Source: Owenweeksia sp048267305 | GTDB taxonomy: Bacteria; Bacteroidota; Bacteroidia; Flavobacteriales; Schleiferiaceae | DNA length: 64,000 nucleotides | Assembly (NCBI GenBank): GCA_048267305.1 | Contig: JBLWXT010000003.1 | Coordinates: 163,037-227,036, forward strand | Direction: 5' to 3' | In this document: in pieces, positions 24,923 to 34,630 of the stretch | Position numbering within the stretch: the stretch's first letter is position 1 | How the letters are laid out: the number at the start of each line of letters is the position of its first letter | Program-made: the position numbers and the translations under genes | The notes under the pieces: model-generated | The model's database searches: none | Seen by the model: the letters and a program-made list of their open reading frames with translations, nothing else | What the model was told of the DNA's origin: nothing

Positions 24923-26007
24923 AGGTGCTTATCGCCAAATTTCATTTTAATATCATTTACAAACGACTTGATAAGTTGCTCGTTGTCCTTTCTGCATATA
25001 AGCAGTGAGTGGCCTTTGTCTACTACGATATAGCCATCCAAGCCTTCAACTACGGCAATTTTGTCCTTAGGTAAAAACACTACCGAATTGGAAGTGTCGT
25101 AGATCATGGCTTTAGGGGCCAGCACAGAGTTTTCGTGCTCATCGTGTTTGGCATGTTCATGCAAGCTGCCCCAGGTACCCAAATCACTCCATCCAAAATC
25201 TGCAGGAATAACATGTACATGATGTGACTTTTCCATAAGTCCATAGTCAATGCTCTCATTTTCGCAGGCAGGATACATCTGATTGATAAACTGTGCCTCT
25301 TCAGAAGTTCCAAATTTATCAACTCCGGCCTCAAAGCTGGCGTACATATCGGGTAGGGCAGTGTTCAGTTCGTCCATAAAGGTCCTTACTGACCAAATGA
25401 AAATGCCACTGTTCCATAGAAAGTCACCACTCTCCAAAAACTGTTTGGCCATTTCCACATCTGGTTTTTCCGTAAAGGTTTTTACCACCTTCACTTCACT
25501 TGAAGTGTCATCACCCTGATCGATAAACTGAATATAGCCGTATCCTGTATCAGGTCTGTGAGGTTGAATTCCAAGCGTAAAAAGCTTTCTGCTTGATTCT
25601 GCCTCCGAGCAAGCCAGGTTTGCTACCCTTGTAAACTCAGCTTCATTTGCAATTAAATGATCAGCCGGGGCTACCAGCATTGTTGCCGTAGGGTCCTTAG
25701 CCTGTATGCGGTAGGCAGCATAGGTTATACATGGAGCAGTATTGCGCCTTGCGGGCTCTGCAATTATGTTTTCCTCCGGTAAATCAGGCAGTTGTTCCTT
25801 CACCAGCGCCACATAATTTTTGTGTGTCACCACTAATATTTGTTCAGGCTTGGAGAGGTTTAATAGCCTTCTGAAAGTCTGTTGGATCAGGGTTTCTCCT
25901 GTTCCTAAAATGTCGTGAAATTGTTTTGGGAAATCTGAGGTGCTAACTGGCCAGAATCTACTTCCTATACCTCCGGCCATGATCACACTATATATATTTT
26001 GCATCAT
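24919..26007 (-). CDS. manC: Mannose-1-phosphate guanylyltransferase
   Basis: 362 aa, single-domain form without the isomerase half. Nucleotidyltransferase signature VIMAGGIGSRFWPVSTSDFP, PKQF and AEPARRNTAPC, then FTEKPDVEMAKQFLESGDFL, WNSGIFIWS and DFGWSDLGTW. It makes GDP-mannose for surface polysaccharide or glycan. Single minus-strand gene convergent with photolyase. The start could be either of two adjacent ATG codons. Confidence 0.93.
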   Translation of the reverse strand: MMQNIYSVIMAGGIGSRFWPVSTSDFPKQFHDILGTGETLIQQTFRRLLNLSKPEQILVVTHKNYVALVKEQLPDLPEENIIAEPARRNTAPCITYAAYRIQAKDPTATMLVAPADHLIANEAEFTRVANLACSEAESSRKLFTLGIQPHRPDTGYGYIQFIDQGDDTSSEVKVVKTFTEKPDVEMAKQFLESGDFLWNSGIFIWSVRTFMDELNTALPDMYASFEAGVDKFGTSEEAQFINQMYPACENESIDYGLMEKSHHVHVIPADFGWSDLGTWGSLHEHAKHDEHENSVLAPKAMIYDTSNSVVFLPKDKIAVVEGLDGYIVVDKGHSLLICRKDNEQLIKSFVNDIKMKFGDKHL

Positions 26008-26077
26008 TCTCGGTTGAGCCGGCTAAAATAGCAAAATGTGGATTGCTGCCTCATCAAAGCCAAGGCTTAATATTTTG

Positions 26078-26085
26078 TATTTTCG
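26078..26085 (+). promoter_or_regulatory. Candidate -7 element upstream of adk
   Basis: TATTTTCG is one base off TAnnTTTG and lies 43 bases before the adk ATG in the divergent gap with manC. The -33 region is not clear. Confidence 0.35.
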
Positions 26086-26127
26086 CGCTCTTTGCTTAGT
26101 CAAGCCAATCAAAAACTACAAATTAAA

Positions 26128-26700
26128 ATGCTAAACATTGTCCTATTTGGCCCTCCAGGAGCTGGTAAGGGTACGCAATCTAAATTGATGGTTGATGAAT
26201 ATCAACTGATTCATCTTTCTACTGGAGATCTTCTTCGCTCTGAAATACAGGCAGGCACAGAACTAGGCAAGAAAGCCAAACTTCTGATGGATGCCGGAAA
26301 ACTGGTGCCGGATGAAGTGGTGATCGGTATGATCAGTAATAAACTAGACTCAAATAAAGAAGCCAAGGGTTTTATATTTGATGGTTTTCCTCGTACCAAG
26401 GAGCAGGCAATTGCGCTTGACGAGTTGCTGAAAAATCACAGTGAGTCGATTTCTGTAATGATTTCCATGGCGGTGCCGGAACGTGAGCTGATAAACAGAT
26501 TACTGGAAAGAGGAAAAGAGAGTGGAAGACCGGATGACCAGAATGAAGAGGTGATTCAGGGAAGACTTAATGTATATAAGGAACAAACTGAGGTAGTAAA
26601 GGATTACTATGGAGCTCAGGGAAAATCCTCAGAAATAGATGGCCTCGGAAGTATTGAAGAGGTTTTTGGAAGAATAAAAAACGCTATTGAGCAAGCCTGA
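26128..26700 (+). CDS. adk: Adenylate kinase
   Basis: 190 aa from the ATG at 26128 (MLNIVLFGPPGAGKGTQSKL). A TTG-started extension to 26092 is unsupported. P-loop GPPGAGKGTQ, AMP-binding LSTGDLLRSEI, GFPRTKEQA, and a short-lid version RLLERGKESGRPDDQNEEVI. It equilibrates ATP, ADP and AMP in the cytoplasm. Its stop overlaps the obgE start (TGATG), so both are on one transcript with the two membrane-protein genes that follow. Confidence 0.96.
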   Translation: MLNIVLFGPPGAGKGTQSKLMVDEYQLIHLSTGDLLRSEIQAGTELGKKAKLLMDAGKLVPDEVVIGMISNKLDSNKEAKGFIFDGFPRTKEQAIALDELLKNHSESISVMISMAVPERELINRLLERGKESGRPDDQNEEVIQGRLNVYKEQTEVVKDYYGAQGKSSEIDGLGSIEEVFGRIKNAIEQA

Positions 26701-27704
26701 TGGCAGGAAACTTTGTTGATTACGTAAAAATATATTGTAAGTCTGGTAAAGGAGGTTCGGGCTCTACCCACCTTCATAGAGACAGACTTACCGCCAAGGG
26801 AGGCCCCGATGGCGGTGATGGTGGTCGTGGTGGGCACGTTATCCTGAGAGGTAGCAGCCAACACTGGACCCTGTTGCACCTCAAGTACAGAAAGCATGTA
26901 AAGGCCGAAGCCGGTGGTGACGGAAGCAGACAGCAGCGTACAGGGGCAGATGGAAATGACGACTACCTTGAGGTACCTCTGGGTACCGTTGCCCGTGATG
27001 GGGAAACTGGCGAGTTTCTATTTGAAGTTACCGAAGATGGAGAGGAAAAAATACTTAAGCAAGGTGGACGAGGAGGTTTGGGAAATACGCACTTTAAATC
27101 CTCAACTTTTCAAACGCCCCGATTTGCCCAACCCGGTGAAGGCGGGCAGGAGGGATGGTGTATACTGGAGCTTAAAATATTGGCAGACGTTGGTTTGGTG
27201 GGGTTTCCCAATGCCGGAAAATCTACCTTATTATCTTCGGTGTCTGCTGCAAAACCCGAAATAGCAGATTATCCGTTTACAACACTTACTCCTAATCTTG
27301 GTATAGTATCATATCGTGGCTATAAGAGCTTCGTGATGGCTGATATACCCGGTATTATTGAAGGAGCCAGTGAGGGTAAGGGCCTGGGACATCGCTTTTT
27401 GAGGCATATTGAGCGTAATTCTATTTTGCTCTTTATGGTGCCTGCGGATGCCGATAACATGGCAGCTGAATACCATATCCTTCTAAGGGAACTGGAAAAA
27501 TACAATCCTGAGTTACTGGATAAAAAGAAGATTTTAGCCATATCAAAGTCGGATATGTTGGATGAAGAGTTGCGAACTGAAATGGCCGAATTACTGGATA
27601 AGGAATTACCAGAGGATTTGGAGCGGGTATTTATTTCATCCATTACCGGTTTTGGTTTAGATAAATTGAAAGACATTATTTGGAAAGCCTTGAATGATGA
27701 GTGA
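26700..27704 (+). CDS. obgE: Obg GTPase (ribosome assembly)
   Basis: 334 aa. Glycine-rich Obg fold (VKIYCKSGKGGSGSTHLHRD, GGDGGRGGHVIL, LKQGGRGGLGNTHF) followed by the G domain: G1 VGFPNAGKSTLL, G2 PFTTLTPNLG, G3 DIPGIIEGASEGKGLG, G4 AISKSD. It has no C-terminal extension (the OCT domain is absent), as in many Bacteroidota. Involved in 50S assembly and stress. It overlaps the PAP2 gene by 11 bases. Confidence 0.96.
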   Translation: MAGNFVDYVKIYCKSGKGGSGSTHLHRDRLTAKGGPDGGDGGRGGHVILRGSSQHWTLLHLKYRKHVKAEAGGDGSRQQRTGADGNDDYLEVPLGTVARDGETGEFLFEVTEDGEEKILKQGGRGGLGNTHFKSSTFQTPRFAQPGEGGQEGWCILELKILADVGLVGFPNAGKSTLLSSVSAAKPEIADYPFTTLTPNLGIVSYRGYKSFVMADIPGIIEGASEGKGLGHRFLRHIERNSILLFMVPADADNMAAEYHILLRELEKYNPELLDKKKILAISKSDMLDEELRTEMAELLDKELPEDLERVFISSITGFGLDKLKDIIWKALNDE

Positions 27705-28269
27705 GATCCTTCGCTGGGATACGGAGCTGTTTTTAATGCTGAATAACCTTGGCAGAGAGCCAATGGATGCTTTTTGGCTTATGGTTTCCGGAACTAAAAT
27801 CTGGATTCCTCTTTATGCCTTGCTCGTATTTCTGCTTTTTAAGGCTCTGAAAGGTCATGCCATTTGGATTGCAATCCTAATTGCCCTGGTCAACGTTTTT
27901 TTTACTGACTTTGGAAGTGTATGGCTGTTTAAGGAGCAGTTTCAGCGCCTTCGCCCGTGCCATGTTGAAGGACTTATCGATCAAATGAGATTGGTAAAGG
28001 GGAGTTGTGGTGGACAGTATGGTTTTATTTCGTCTCATGCCTCCAATACCTTTGGTATAGCTGTTCTTGTTGGATTATTGCTTTATAAAAAATTTCCTGT
28101 TGCTCTTTATCTGTTAATCGGTTGGGCACTGATGGTTAGCTTTAGCCGAATATACCTTGGTGTGCATTACCCACTGGATATTATATGTGGGGGGCTTTAT
28201 GGGGGTATGTGCGGGGCTATGATGTACTTTTTGTTTTCTACCATAACCAAACGATATGAACTGGCTTAG
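27694..28269 (+). CDS. PAP2-family membrane phosphatase
   Basis: 191 aa integral membrane protein. The three phosphatase motifs are present: K-x6-RP (KEQFQRLRP), the middle motif as FISSHASN (SSHA in place of PSGH) and SRIYLGVHYPLD (SR-x5-H-x3-D). Likely acts on undecaprenyl pyrophosphate or another lipid phosphate at the outer face of the inner membrane. It overlaps both neighbours by 11 and 14 bases, so it is within the adk-obgE-crcB operon. Confidence 0.9.
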   Translation: MMSEILRWDTELFLMLNNLGREPMDAFWLMVSGTKIWIPLYALLVFLLFKALKGHAIWIAILIALVNVFFTDFGSVWLFKEQFQRLRPCHVEGLIDQMRLVKGSCGGQYGFISSHASNTFGIAVLVGLLLYKKFPVALYLLIGWALMVSFSRIYLGVHYPLDIICGGLYGGMCGAMMYFLFSTITKRYELA

Positions 28270-28642
28270 CCTACTGGCAGTTTTTGTTGGTGGTGGCCTG
28301 GGGAGCCTCAGTCGCTATTTGGTTTCTAAAGTAGTTGTTCTTTTTCAGTATTCCGGTCGTTTTCCTTTGGCCACATTATTAGCCAATATTTTGGCCTGTG
28401 CCGTTATGGCGTCAGTGGTTTATCTCACTTTTCGTGAAAAAGCCATAAGCGAGGAATGGAAGTTATTTTGGCTGGTTGGCTTTTGCGGAGGCTTCAGTAC
28501 TTTCAGCACTTTCAGCTATGAAAACTGGGTGCTGTATAAGGAAGGTCTTTATTTAATGCTAACATTAAACTTGGTTTTGAGCGTAGCTATTTGCTTTGCT
28601 CTTTTTCTGTTTGTTGGTAAATATTTCATCGCAGCAGAGTGA
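28256..28642 (+). CDS. crcB: CrcB/Fluc fluoride channel
   Basis: 128 aa with four membrane helices. Signature sequences GGGLGSLSRYLVS, ATLLANILAC and GFCGGFSTFSTFSYE. Dual-topology dimer exporting fluoride. I see no fluoride riboswitch. It is co-transcribed with obgE/PAP2, and its 3' end overlaps the convergent gliding-type gene by 17 bases. Confidence 0.93.
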   Translation: MNWLSLLAVFVGGGLGSLSRYLVSKVVVLFQYSGRFPLATLLANILACAVMASVVYLTFREKAISEEWKLFWLVGFCGGFSTFSTFSYENWVLYKEGLYLMLTLNLVLSVAICFALFLFVGKYFIAAE

Positions 28643-30809
28643 TGTGCCCCTTGCTCACATGCTCTTTCCCTCCGTCCTTAACAGTGCCAATAAAAACATA
28701 AGTATAAACTCCGGAGGGCAATGGTTTTCCATTGTTGTAGTGATGGCCGTTCCAGCCTTCGTAGGGGTTGCTTGAGCTGTAAACTATCTCGCCCCATCGA
28801 TTATAAACTTCCATATACATTTTGGATATTCCACTCATCTTAAAGGTGAAAATATCGTTGATGCCATCGCCATTGGGGCTAAATGCGCTGGGTATAAAGA
28901 GAGTAAATGGATCGTCTACCCTAATGGTGTCAAACAAAGTGTCTGAACAGCCATATTGATTATAGCTGATATGGACTACTTCAAAATTCCCGGTATCGGA
29001 GAGGGTAAATACGGTTTCTGATAAGTTGTTGATTTCTCTGCGGTCAGGCAAAAGCGTAAAAGTGGATGTATGGCCGGTTGAGGCATTACTTACCTGAAAC
29101 TCGGGCTCATAAATGGTTTTTTCCTTAGCCAGCCATGTCAGATTACTAAATGGTACAGGGAAAACTTCTATCACATTTTGGTAAATGGTGTAACCGGAAT
29201 CGATACATCCCCTCAGGGTTTTGATGGAGTGCTCAACAGTGTATACACCAGGCGTAGTGTATACATGTGTTGGGCTTGGTGCGCTGGAGAAAGTACCATC
29301 TCCAAAAGACCACCAGTGTTTCACAGGTCCCATCGCATTTGTTTGGTCAATAAAATGTGCGGTATGCGGCAGGCAGCCTGTTTCCGAAGGAACGATCTCA
29401 CCAATTTCCGGTCGGGTAAAAATATCTATGGAATCGCCATAGGAATGATCACAACTAAATTCACTTACGGTTACCGTTACGTAGTATGTTCCGGGTTTGG
29501 TCCAGGTAACATTTTGTGGAGATTGCAGAGTGCTGCTGGTGCCTAAAGAGGTGTTTCCTCCAAAATCCCAGCTAAAGGTGGCATTTGGTGTAAAGTTTCC
29601 AAAGGCCGTAAAGTCGAGATGGTTTTTAGTAAAGCATTGGTCTCCATGGTAAGTAAATTCAACGGTGGTACTGTCGTATACCTTAAAAAGTGCATAGGCC
29701 GTATCACTACAACTGGTATTGGGGTCAGCAATCAATCTTACTTTATAGGTACCGGTATCCCTGTAAAAGTAAGTAGGATTTGGCAGTTGGCTGGTGTCAG
29801 CGTTGGTAGTGGGGTCTCCAAAATCCCATAAATAGGTTTTGGCAAACTGGCTCTTGTTCTGAAACCTGATTTTACCTCCTGAGCAAAGATTTTGGGGATT
29901 GGCATCCTGATCCTCAATACGAGCGATTATGGTACGACAAGAATTGGTTACGTTAAACTGAAAATCCCTTCTGGTAGTGCTCAGCGGAATACCATTTCGA
30001 TATTCGGTTACGCAAATGGTAAATACAAATTGTCCGATTTGATTTGGTGTACCGCTCAATTCCCCGGTATAAGGGTTGATAATAAAGGCAGGAAAACCGG
30101 AAATTGGGTTCTGAACGCTATAGCCCGGCAAAAAAGGAACCGACTGATAGGGCGGAGGTGTGGCGGGGTTAGGAGCAATCTGTCCACCGGAATTACCTCC
30201 TCCATGCAGGGCAGCACAAAGTTCGTAATGAAGACTGTCGCCATTTAAATCATTAGCCCCGAGGTTGAGTTTTACCGGTACATTCTGGCATAGCACAACG
30301 GGTGGGTCTCCATTGAATTTTGGGCTGGAGTTACAAGTATTGTCTAAAGAAGGAATAGTGGTGGTAAAGGTAGAGCCCCACTGCGAACTGGTGTTGTTAA
30401 TATTGCTGATGGTATTGTTTCGGCAGCATCTCTGGTGAGATATGGTGTAGCCTCCAACAGCAGGTGGAAGACTAAATGTGTGAACATAGGTACCTCTTTC
30501 GGTGCAAACTGTTTGTGGCAGTGAAGTACAATTATTAGGAGCTATTAGCGGAAGTTTGTCAACCTTCAGGATAGGAACGCTATCATTGGCAACGAGCACA
30601 TTGAATCGGTCATAAACCGAAATTACCGCATGTGAATCAAACAAAGCTCCTGTAGAGAGGCAGTCTCTGTAAATAATCAGGGTTAGCTCGTAATTATTAT
30701 TACCCAGGCAGCGATAAGTCATTTCACCACCTACCAAGTGAGCCGCCTTAGCTGAAAAGATAAAGGTGACAAGGATTATTAATGAAAGGGGTAGTTTTAT
30801 AAATCTCAC
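28626..30809 (-). CDS. PKD-repeat surface protein with gliding motility-associated C-terminal domain
   Basis: 727 aa. Signal peptide (LPLSLIILVTFIFSAKAAHL), Cys-rich N-terminal part (CLGNNNYELTLIIYRDC), then PKD-like domains recognisable as TYLWDFGDPTT, FSWDFGGNTS and KHWWSFGDGTFSSAPSP with YxVRLIA/YYVTVTV/YTVEHSI strands. The C-terminal ~95 residues (FIPSAFSPNGDGINDIF... VYNRWGEIVYSS... LPSGVYTYVF) are the type B/CHU_C T9SS sorting domain. It is exported by T9SS and attached to or released from the surface. Ligand unknown. Confidence 0.92.
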   Translation of the reverse strand: MRFIKLPLSLIILVTFIFSAKAAHLVGGEMTYRCLGNNNYELTLIIYRDCLSTGALFDSHAVISVYDRFNVLVANDSVPILKVDKLPLIAPNNCTSLPQTVCTERGTYVHTFSLPPAVGGYTISHQRCCRNNTISNINNTSSQWGSTFTTTIPSLDNTCNSSPKFNGDPPVVLCQNVPVKLNLGANDLNGDSLHYELCAALHGGGNSGGQIAPNPATPPPYQSVPFLPGYSVQNPISGFPAFIINPYTGELSGTPNQIGQFVFTICVTEYRNGIPLSTTRRDFQFNVTNSCRTIIARIEDQDANPQNLCSGGKIRFQNKSQFAKTYLWDFGDPTTNADTSQLPNPTYFYRDTGTYKVRLIADPNTSCSDTAYALFKVYDSTTVEFTYHGDQCFTKNHLDFTAFGNFTPNATFSWDFGGNTSLGTSSTLQSPQNVTWTKPGTYYVTVTVSEFSCDHSYGDSIDIFTRPEIGEIVPSETGCLPHTAHFIDQTNAMGPVKHWWSFGDGTFSSAPSPTHVYTTPGVYTVEHSIKTLRGCIDSGYTIYQNVIEVFPVPFSNLTWLAKEKTIYEPEFQVSNASTGHTSTFTLLPDRREINNLSETVFTLSDTGNFEVVHISYNQYGCSDTLFDTIRVDDPFTLFIPSAFSPNGDGINDIFTFKMSGISKMYMEVYNRWGEIVYSSSNPYEGWNGHHYNNGKPLPSGVYTYVFIGTVKDGGKEHVSKGHITLLR

Positions 30810-30891
30810 AAAGTATAATGCTCAAAGTGACCTTAAATTTATTAAAAATTAAGGTTGATAGAACATGCAAAACTTTCAAGGCCAGAGAAAA

Positions 30892-31776
30892 CTATTGAAG
30901 TATCATTTTATCAAAAGGGATACAGGTGTTATAACCTTTAGCTTTAAAGTAGTCTGGCACATCATTTCCCAGTGCCATTACAAAGTCACCACCCCAGGCC
31001 CCCAATGATTTAACGATTCCATTAAAGTCGGGAAAAAGCTTGGCCTGTACCGTTGGTCTTTGCAAAAGGTCTGACATTAAACTCTCGTGTTCTGTGAGCA
31101 ATTGCATCAAATCATCTTTGGAATGGATTAAGGTAAGTGCCAGGGAAATTTCTGAAATCCGATCCAGAATGGCAGGTGCCTGTGAATCGGCCATAAAATT
31201 CTCCACTTCAGGCTTACTAAGCTGCTTTTGATTTAAATGAATAAAAAACACCTGTGAATACTGCTTTGGCAGTTTTAGATGATGTACATAGATATCAGTG
31301 TCCTTGCGGTATAGCAATGGCGATTTTGAATTGGCGCAGGCCACATCATAACCACTGCCGATTTGTGTGGCAAAATGCAGTTTCATTTGATCGGCTCCAA
31401 GCCAATCGGCAATGAGGTAGGTAAGTGTACTGCTGCTGCCCAGCCCCCAACTTCTGTCAAATTCAAGATTGGTTTCTGCCAGGCCGGGTTTAAATTCCTC
31501 TCCGCTTAGTTCAAATCCCTTTTGCAGGAGCTTTTGTAAAAATGAGGCTTTTCCTATATCTGAAGAGATGAGAATATTTAGTTTATCATCAAACACCACC
31601 TCCAGCCAAAGCTTACCTAAATGATCATAGCTATGCCACGTGAGGTTTTCGTCATCATTTGCTGTAAAGCGCAACGACTGACCTAGCTGGGTAGGAATGG
31701 CCAGAGCCAAAGAACCTTTGAGTACAGAATATTCTCCGCTCAGTAAAAGCTTACCATGAGCGTAATATGTTTTCAA
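30892..31776 (-). CDS. GYDIA-family GHMP kinase (mevalonate pathway kinase-like)
   Basis: 294 aa. MKTYYAHGKLLLSGEYSVLK opens a GHMP kinase fold. The ATP-binding WGLGSSSTL and the family tag GSGYDVACA, with a C-terminal LGAWGGDFVMALG, place it in the Bacteroidota 'GYDIA' group. It starts two bases after the HMG-CoA reductase stop, so the pair is one operon. A phosphomevalonate or mevalonate kinase role is likely from context but not proven. Confidence 0.88.
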   Translation of the reverse strand: MKTYYAHGKLLLSGEYSVLKGSLALAIPTQLGQSLRFTANDDENLTWHSYDHLGKLWLEVVFDDKLNILISSDIGKASFLQKLLQKGFELSGEEFKPGLAETNLEFDRSWGLGSSSTLTYLIADWLGADQMKLHFATQIGSGYDVACANSKSPLLYRKDTDIYVHHLKLPKQYSQVFFIHLNQKQLSKPEVENFMADSQAPAILDRISEISLALTLIHSKDDLMQLLTEHESLMSDLLQRPTVQAKLFPDFNGIVKSLGAWGGDFVMALGNDVPDYFKAKGYNTCIPFDKMILQ

Positions 31777-31778
31777 TA

Positions 31779-33137
31779 TTATATGTTTTTGCCGATTTCC
31801 TGTGGGCTGGAAATTCCTCTCACTTCACAAAACTTTTTTACTGCCGCGCTATGAGATACGGTATTGTGTTTAAAGTGATCTACAATGAGTGTTTTTTCCG
31901 CTTCTGTGGCTTCGAGCTGATTAAGGATATTTAGCAGGTGCATTTTCATGTGGCCTTTTTGGATGCCTGTGGTAACCAGGGCACGCAGGGCTGCAAAGTT
32001 TTGTGCCAAACCTGAGCATGCGATTATTGACATCAGCTCATAGGCAGATGGGCGGCCCAACAAATCCAGTGAAAACTTTACCATGGGGTGCAGGGAGGTA
32101 AGACCACCTACAGTACCCAGTGCAAGAGGTACTTCTATCCAAAAGGTGAATACACCATCTTTTACTTCACAATGGGTAAGGCTTTGGTATTGACCGGTAT
32201 GCGCAGCATAAGTGTGGCACGCGGCTTCAATAGCTCTAAAATCATTGCCTGTTGCTATAACCACAGCATCAATACCATTCATAATTCCCTTATTGTGGGT
32301 AGTTGCGCGGTAAGGTTCTATTTCAGCAATTTTTACGGCTCGCTGAAACTTTTCTGCAAACTCATTGGGGCTCATGTCGGTGCCATCGGTAAGTTTATCA
32401 ACAGGGCAGGAAACCTCGGCTCTGACCAGGCACTCGGGGGTGTAGTTAGAAAGTATGCACATCACCACCTGTACTTTTTTCTCTTCGGCAGTAAAGCGAT
32501 CATCGCTTTCTATAGCTGCCGTAAGTGTTTTGGAGAACTGCTCAAGACAGGAATTTATAAAATTAGCCCCCATGGAATCACAGGTTTCGAATTGTGCTTC
32601 GAGCTGATAGTAATTTTCCAGCTTTGAGGTTTTATCCTTTAGTTTAATATCCAGAATACCTCCTCCACGGGCGCGCATATTGGCCGTAAGGCCTGCTGTA
32701 TCCTCATAAAACTTCGGACGTATTTCTTCAATAAAGGCGTTTAGCTTTTCTGAATCACCGGTATAAATAAAATGTACATGTCCAATTTTGTTGGTGGAGA
32801 TAATAGTGGTTTTAAATCCGCCTCTATCCAGCCAAAAGCTGGCGCTTTTAGAAGCTGCAGCTACTACACTGCTCTCTTCAATTGCCATGGGTATGGCCAG
32901 TAACTTACCATCAATAAGGAAGTTTGGAGCTACTCCATAGGGAGTGAAGAAATTACTAATCGTATTTTCGATAAACTCATCGTGTAGCTTTTGAGTCTTC
33001 TCATCCTGATGCCAATAGGTATGCAAAAGATCAATTGCGCTTTCTTTGTTGTCAAAGTATTGATCAACTATCCATTCGATTTTTGCTTCTTTCGATAATT
33101 TTGAAAATCCTTTTATGGGGTTTTGCATTTTTTTCAA
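31779..33137 (-). CDS. mvaA: Hydroxymethylglutaryl-CoA reductase, class II
   Basis: 452 aa. Class II HMG-CoA reductase features: SVVAAASKSASFWLDRGGF, TCDSMGANFINSCLEQ (Asp-containing cofactor motif), ECLVRAEVSCPVD (catalytic Glu), ATTHNKGIMNGIDAVVIATG and GTVGGLTSLHPM, with a late His. Class II enzymes may be catabolic, but in this phylum they supply mevalonate. The neighbouring GHMP kinase and the distant idi support anabolic use for carotenoids and quinones. Confidence 0.93.
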   Translation of the reverse strand: MKKMQNPIKGFSKLSKEAKIEWIVDQYFDNKESAIDLLHTYWHQDEKTQKLHDEFIENTISNFFTPYGVAPNFLIDGKLLAIPMAIEESSVVAAASKSASFWLDRGGFKTTIISTNKIGHVHFIYTGDSEKLNAFIEEIRPKFYEDTAGLTANMRARGGGILDIKLKDKTSKLENYYQLEAQFETCDSMGANFINSCLEQFSKTLTAAIESDDRFTAEEKKVQVVMCILSNYTPECLVRAEVSCPVDKLTDGTDMSPNEFAEKFQRAVKIAEIEPYRATTHNKGIMNGIDAVVIATGNDFRAIEAACHTYAAHTGQYQSLTHCEVKDGVFTFWIEVPLALGTVGGLTSLHPMVKFSLDLLGRPSAYELMSIIACSGLAQNFAALRALVTTGIQKGHMKMHLLNILNQLEATEAEKTLIVDHFKHNTVSHSAAVKKFCEVRGISSPQEIGKNI

Positions 33138-33221
33138 AGATTAGAGTGCGAATATACAAAGGCTTTAAAGGAGGAATAGTATATCAGCAGCAGCTAAAGT
33201 TTAGTTAATATTATTGGGGTA

Positions 33222-33425
33222 ATGAAGGAATTAAAATGTGACGCGTGCGGTTTTTGGGTAAATATGGGGCGTACAAACTGTAGCTATTGTGGTGTTCAAA
33301 TAGCTGAAAATCCGATAAGTTCAAATTATATATCCACACCGGATGAGCAGCGAAGCTTAAGGAGATATTGGTTCAAAAGATTGTGGCACTCAATATTCTA
33401 CGGTTCTGCCAAAAGGGGAGGGTGA
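33222..33425 (+). CDS. Small zinc-ribbon protein
   Basis: 67 aa. MKELKCDACGFWVNMGRTNC followed by SYCGVQI gives a CxxC-x10-CxxC zinc ribbon, then a basic C-terminal helix (RYWFKRLWHSIFYGSAKRGG). Too short for more. It precedes the DUF6745-like gene on the same strand with a 98-base gap. Function unknown. Confidence 0.65.
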   Translation: MKELKCDACGFWVNMGRTNCSYCGVQIAENPISSNYISTPDEQRSLRRYWFKRLWHSIFYGSAKRGG

Positions 33426-33523
33426 TTTTCCCTTGCCACATTTTTGGATCACAAAAATGTAGGAATAGTAAATTGGTGTACTTTTAGGCTCTGTTATCTC
33501 CAAACCCTTTCATGTATAATTAG

Positions 33524-34630
33524 GTGAACCATAATAATTTACAAAAGACCTTTACATTTCCCAGCGGTATTGATCAGCTGTATGTGCCCCGGCAGGATGC
33601 TATCGAAAACACCTTCTACCTCATGTATGAGGCCGCAGGATTTGAAATACCCAAGGTATATTTCTTTAAGAGCCCACTGGCGATGCAGATGGCCACAAAT
33701 TACCTTTTCAAAAAAAGAAAGGGGATTGAAATGGAGGTGGAGTTTATGAAAGATTACCCCTCTTTCTCAAATGCCATTATCTATGATGAGCTTGATACAA
33801 GAAGTCGACAAAAAAGCTTTTGGGAGTTTGTATCAAACAATATAGCAGCAAAAGGAGCCGCTCATATTGACAATAGCTCCCGTGTGCTAAATGATTTTAA
33901 TAAATATAGATACCTGGCAGATAGCCTGGAAAGTGCTGTGGCGGGAGATGTTAAAAAACGTCTGGCCATTAAGGGTATGGAATATTTCGACATAGCGCGA
34001 CACCCCCATTTTAAGGATATTATCTGGCTTTTTTCACATCGTCAGTTTATTGATAAACTCAATGATGATGAGCGAAATCTGTTTTTGATCTATTATGATC
34101 TGGTCCGCAATGGGCTAATGCACGCTGTGCTTCTTGATGGAGCCGTGTTTTGGTGCCCGTTGCCTACTACTCTCAAAGTAAATGACCTTAAACAGTTTCA
34201 CTGTACATCAGGTCCTGCCATGCAGTGGAATGATGAGTATGGAATATATTTCTGGAATGGCATTAAGGTGAGAAAAAGGCTTATTGAATTTCCTGAAAGT
34301 ATAACGCGGTTGGATGTGTTAGAAGAAAGCAACCTGCAAGTGCGGGAGTGTATGAAGCAACAAATGGGAGTTAAGAAATTCGCAGCATTATTTACGCTTC
34401 TTGAGGTTGATAGTGACTTTAACTCCGATGGAATTGAGCAAATACTATGGCGAACCAGCCATGTTGATGATTTAACACGTGACAACTTATTTTTCGCCAG
34501 ACTAACAGACCCTAAAAGTGGTTTAACCAATGTGAGCGAAGTGCCGGGAGGTACATCCAATGTATGGGAGGCTATGGCTTATGTCTTTGGGGAATCAAGT
34601 CAAAAAAGTAAATCTCAGGTTAAGGTGTAG
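33524..34630 (+). CDS. DUF6745-like protein
   Basis: 368 aa from a GTG start, as the next in-frame ATG is 28 residues later. The N-terminal two-thirds has repeated helix-rich segments. The C-terminal part shows LNDLKQFHCTSGPAM-like wording (LKQFHCTSGPAMQWNDEYGI), YFWNGIKVRKRLIEFPESIT and LEESNLQVRECMKQQMG, close to the H-x-x-x-G-P-A, W-x-G and E-x-N-x-EVR-x-x-x-x-x-x-G pattern of DUF6745. The biological role of that family is unknown. It shares an 11-base tail overlap with the convergent gene. Confidence 0.6.
   Translation: MNHNNLQKTFTFPSGIDQLYVPRQDAIENTFYLMYEAAGFEIPKVYFFKSPLAMQMATNYLFKKRKGIEMEVEFMKDYPSFSNAIIYDELDTRSRQKSFWEFVSNNIAAKGAAHIDNSSRVLNDFNKYRYLADSLESAVAGDVKKRLAIKGMEYFDIARHPHFKDIIWLFSHRQFIDKLNDDERNLFLIYYDLVRNGLMHAVLLDGAVFWCPLPTTLKVNDLKQFHCTSGPAMQWNDEYGIYFWNGIKVRKRLIEFPESITRLDVLEESNLQVRECMKQQMGVKKFAALFTLLEVDSDFNSDGIEQILWRTSHVDDLTRDNLFFARLTDPKSGLTNVSEVPGGTSNVWEAMAYVFGESSQKSKSQVKV

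Noticed and set aside
28256..28642. Fluoride riboswitch upstream of crcB
   Set aside because: There is no space for one; crcB overlaps the PAP2 gene and no typical riboswitch fold is seen.
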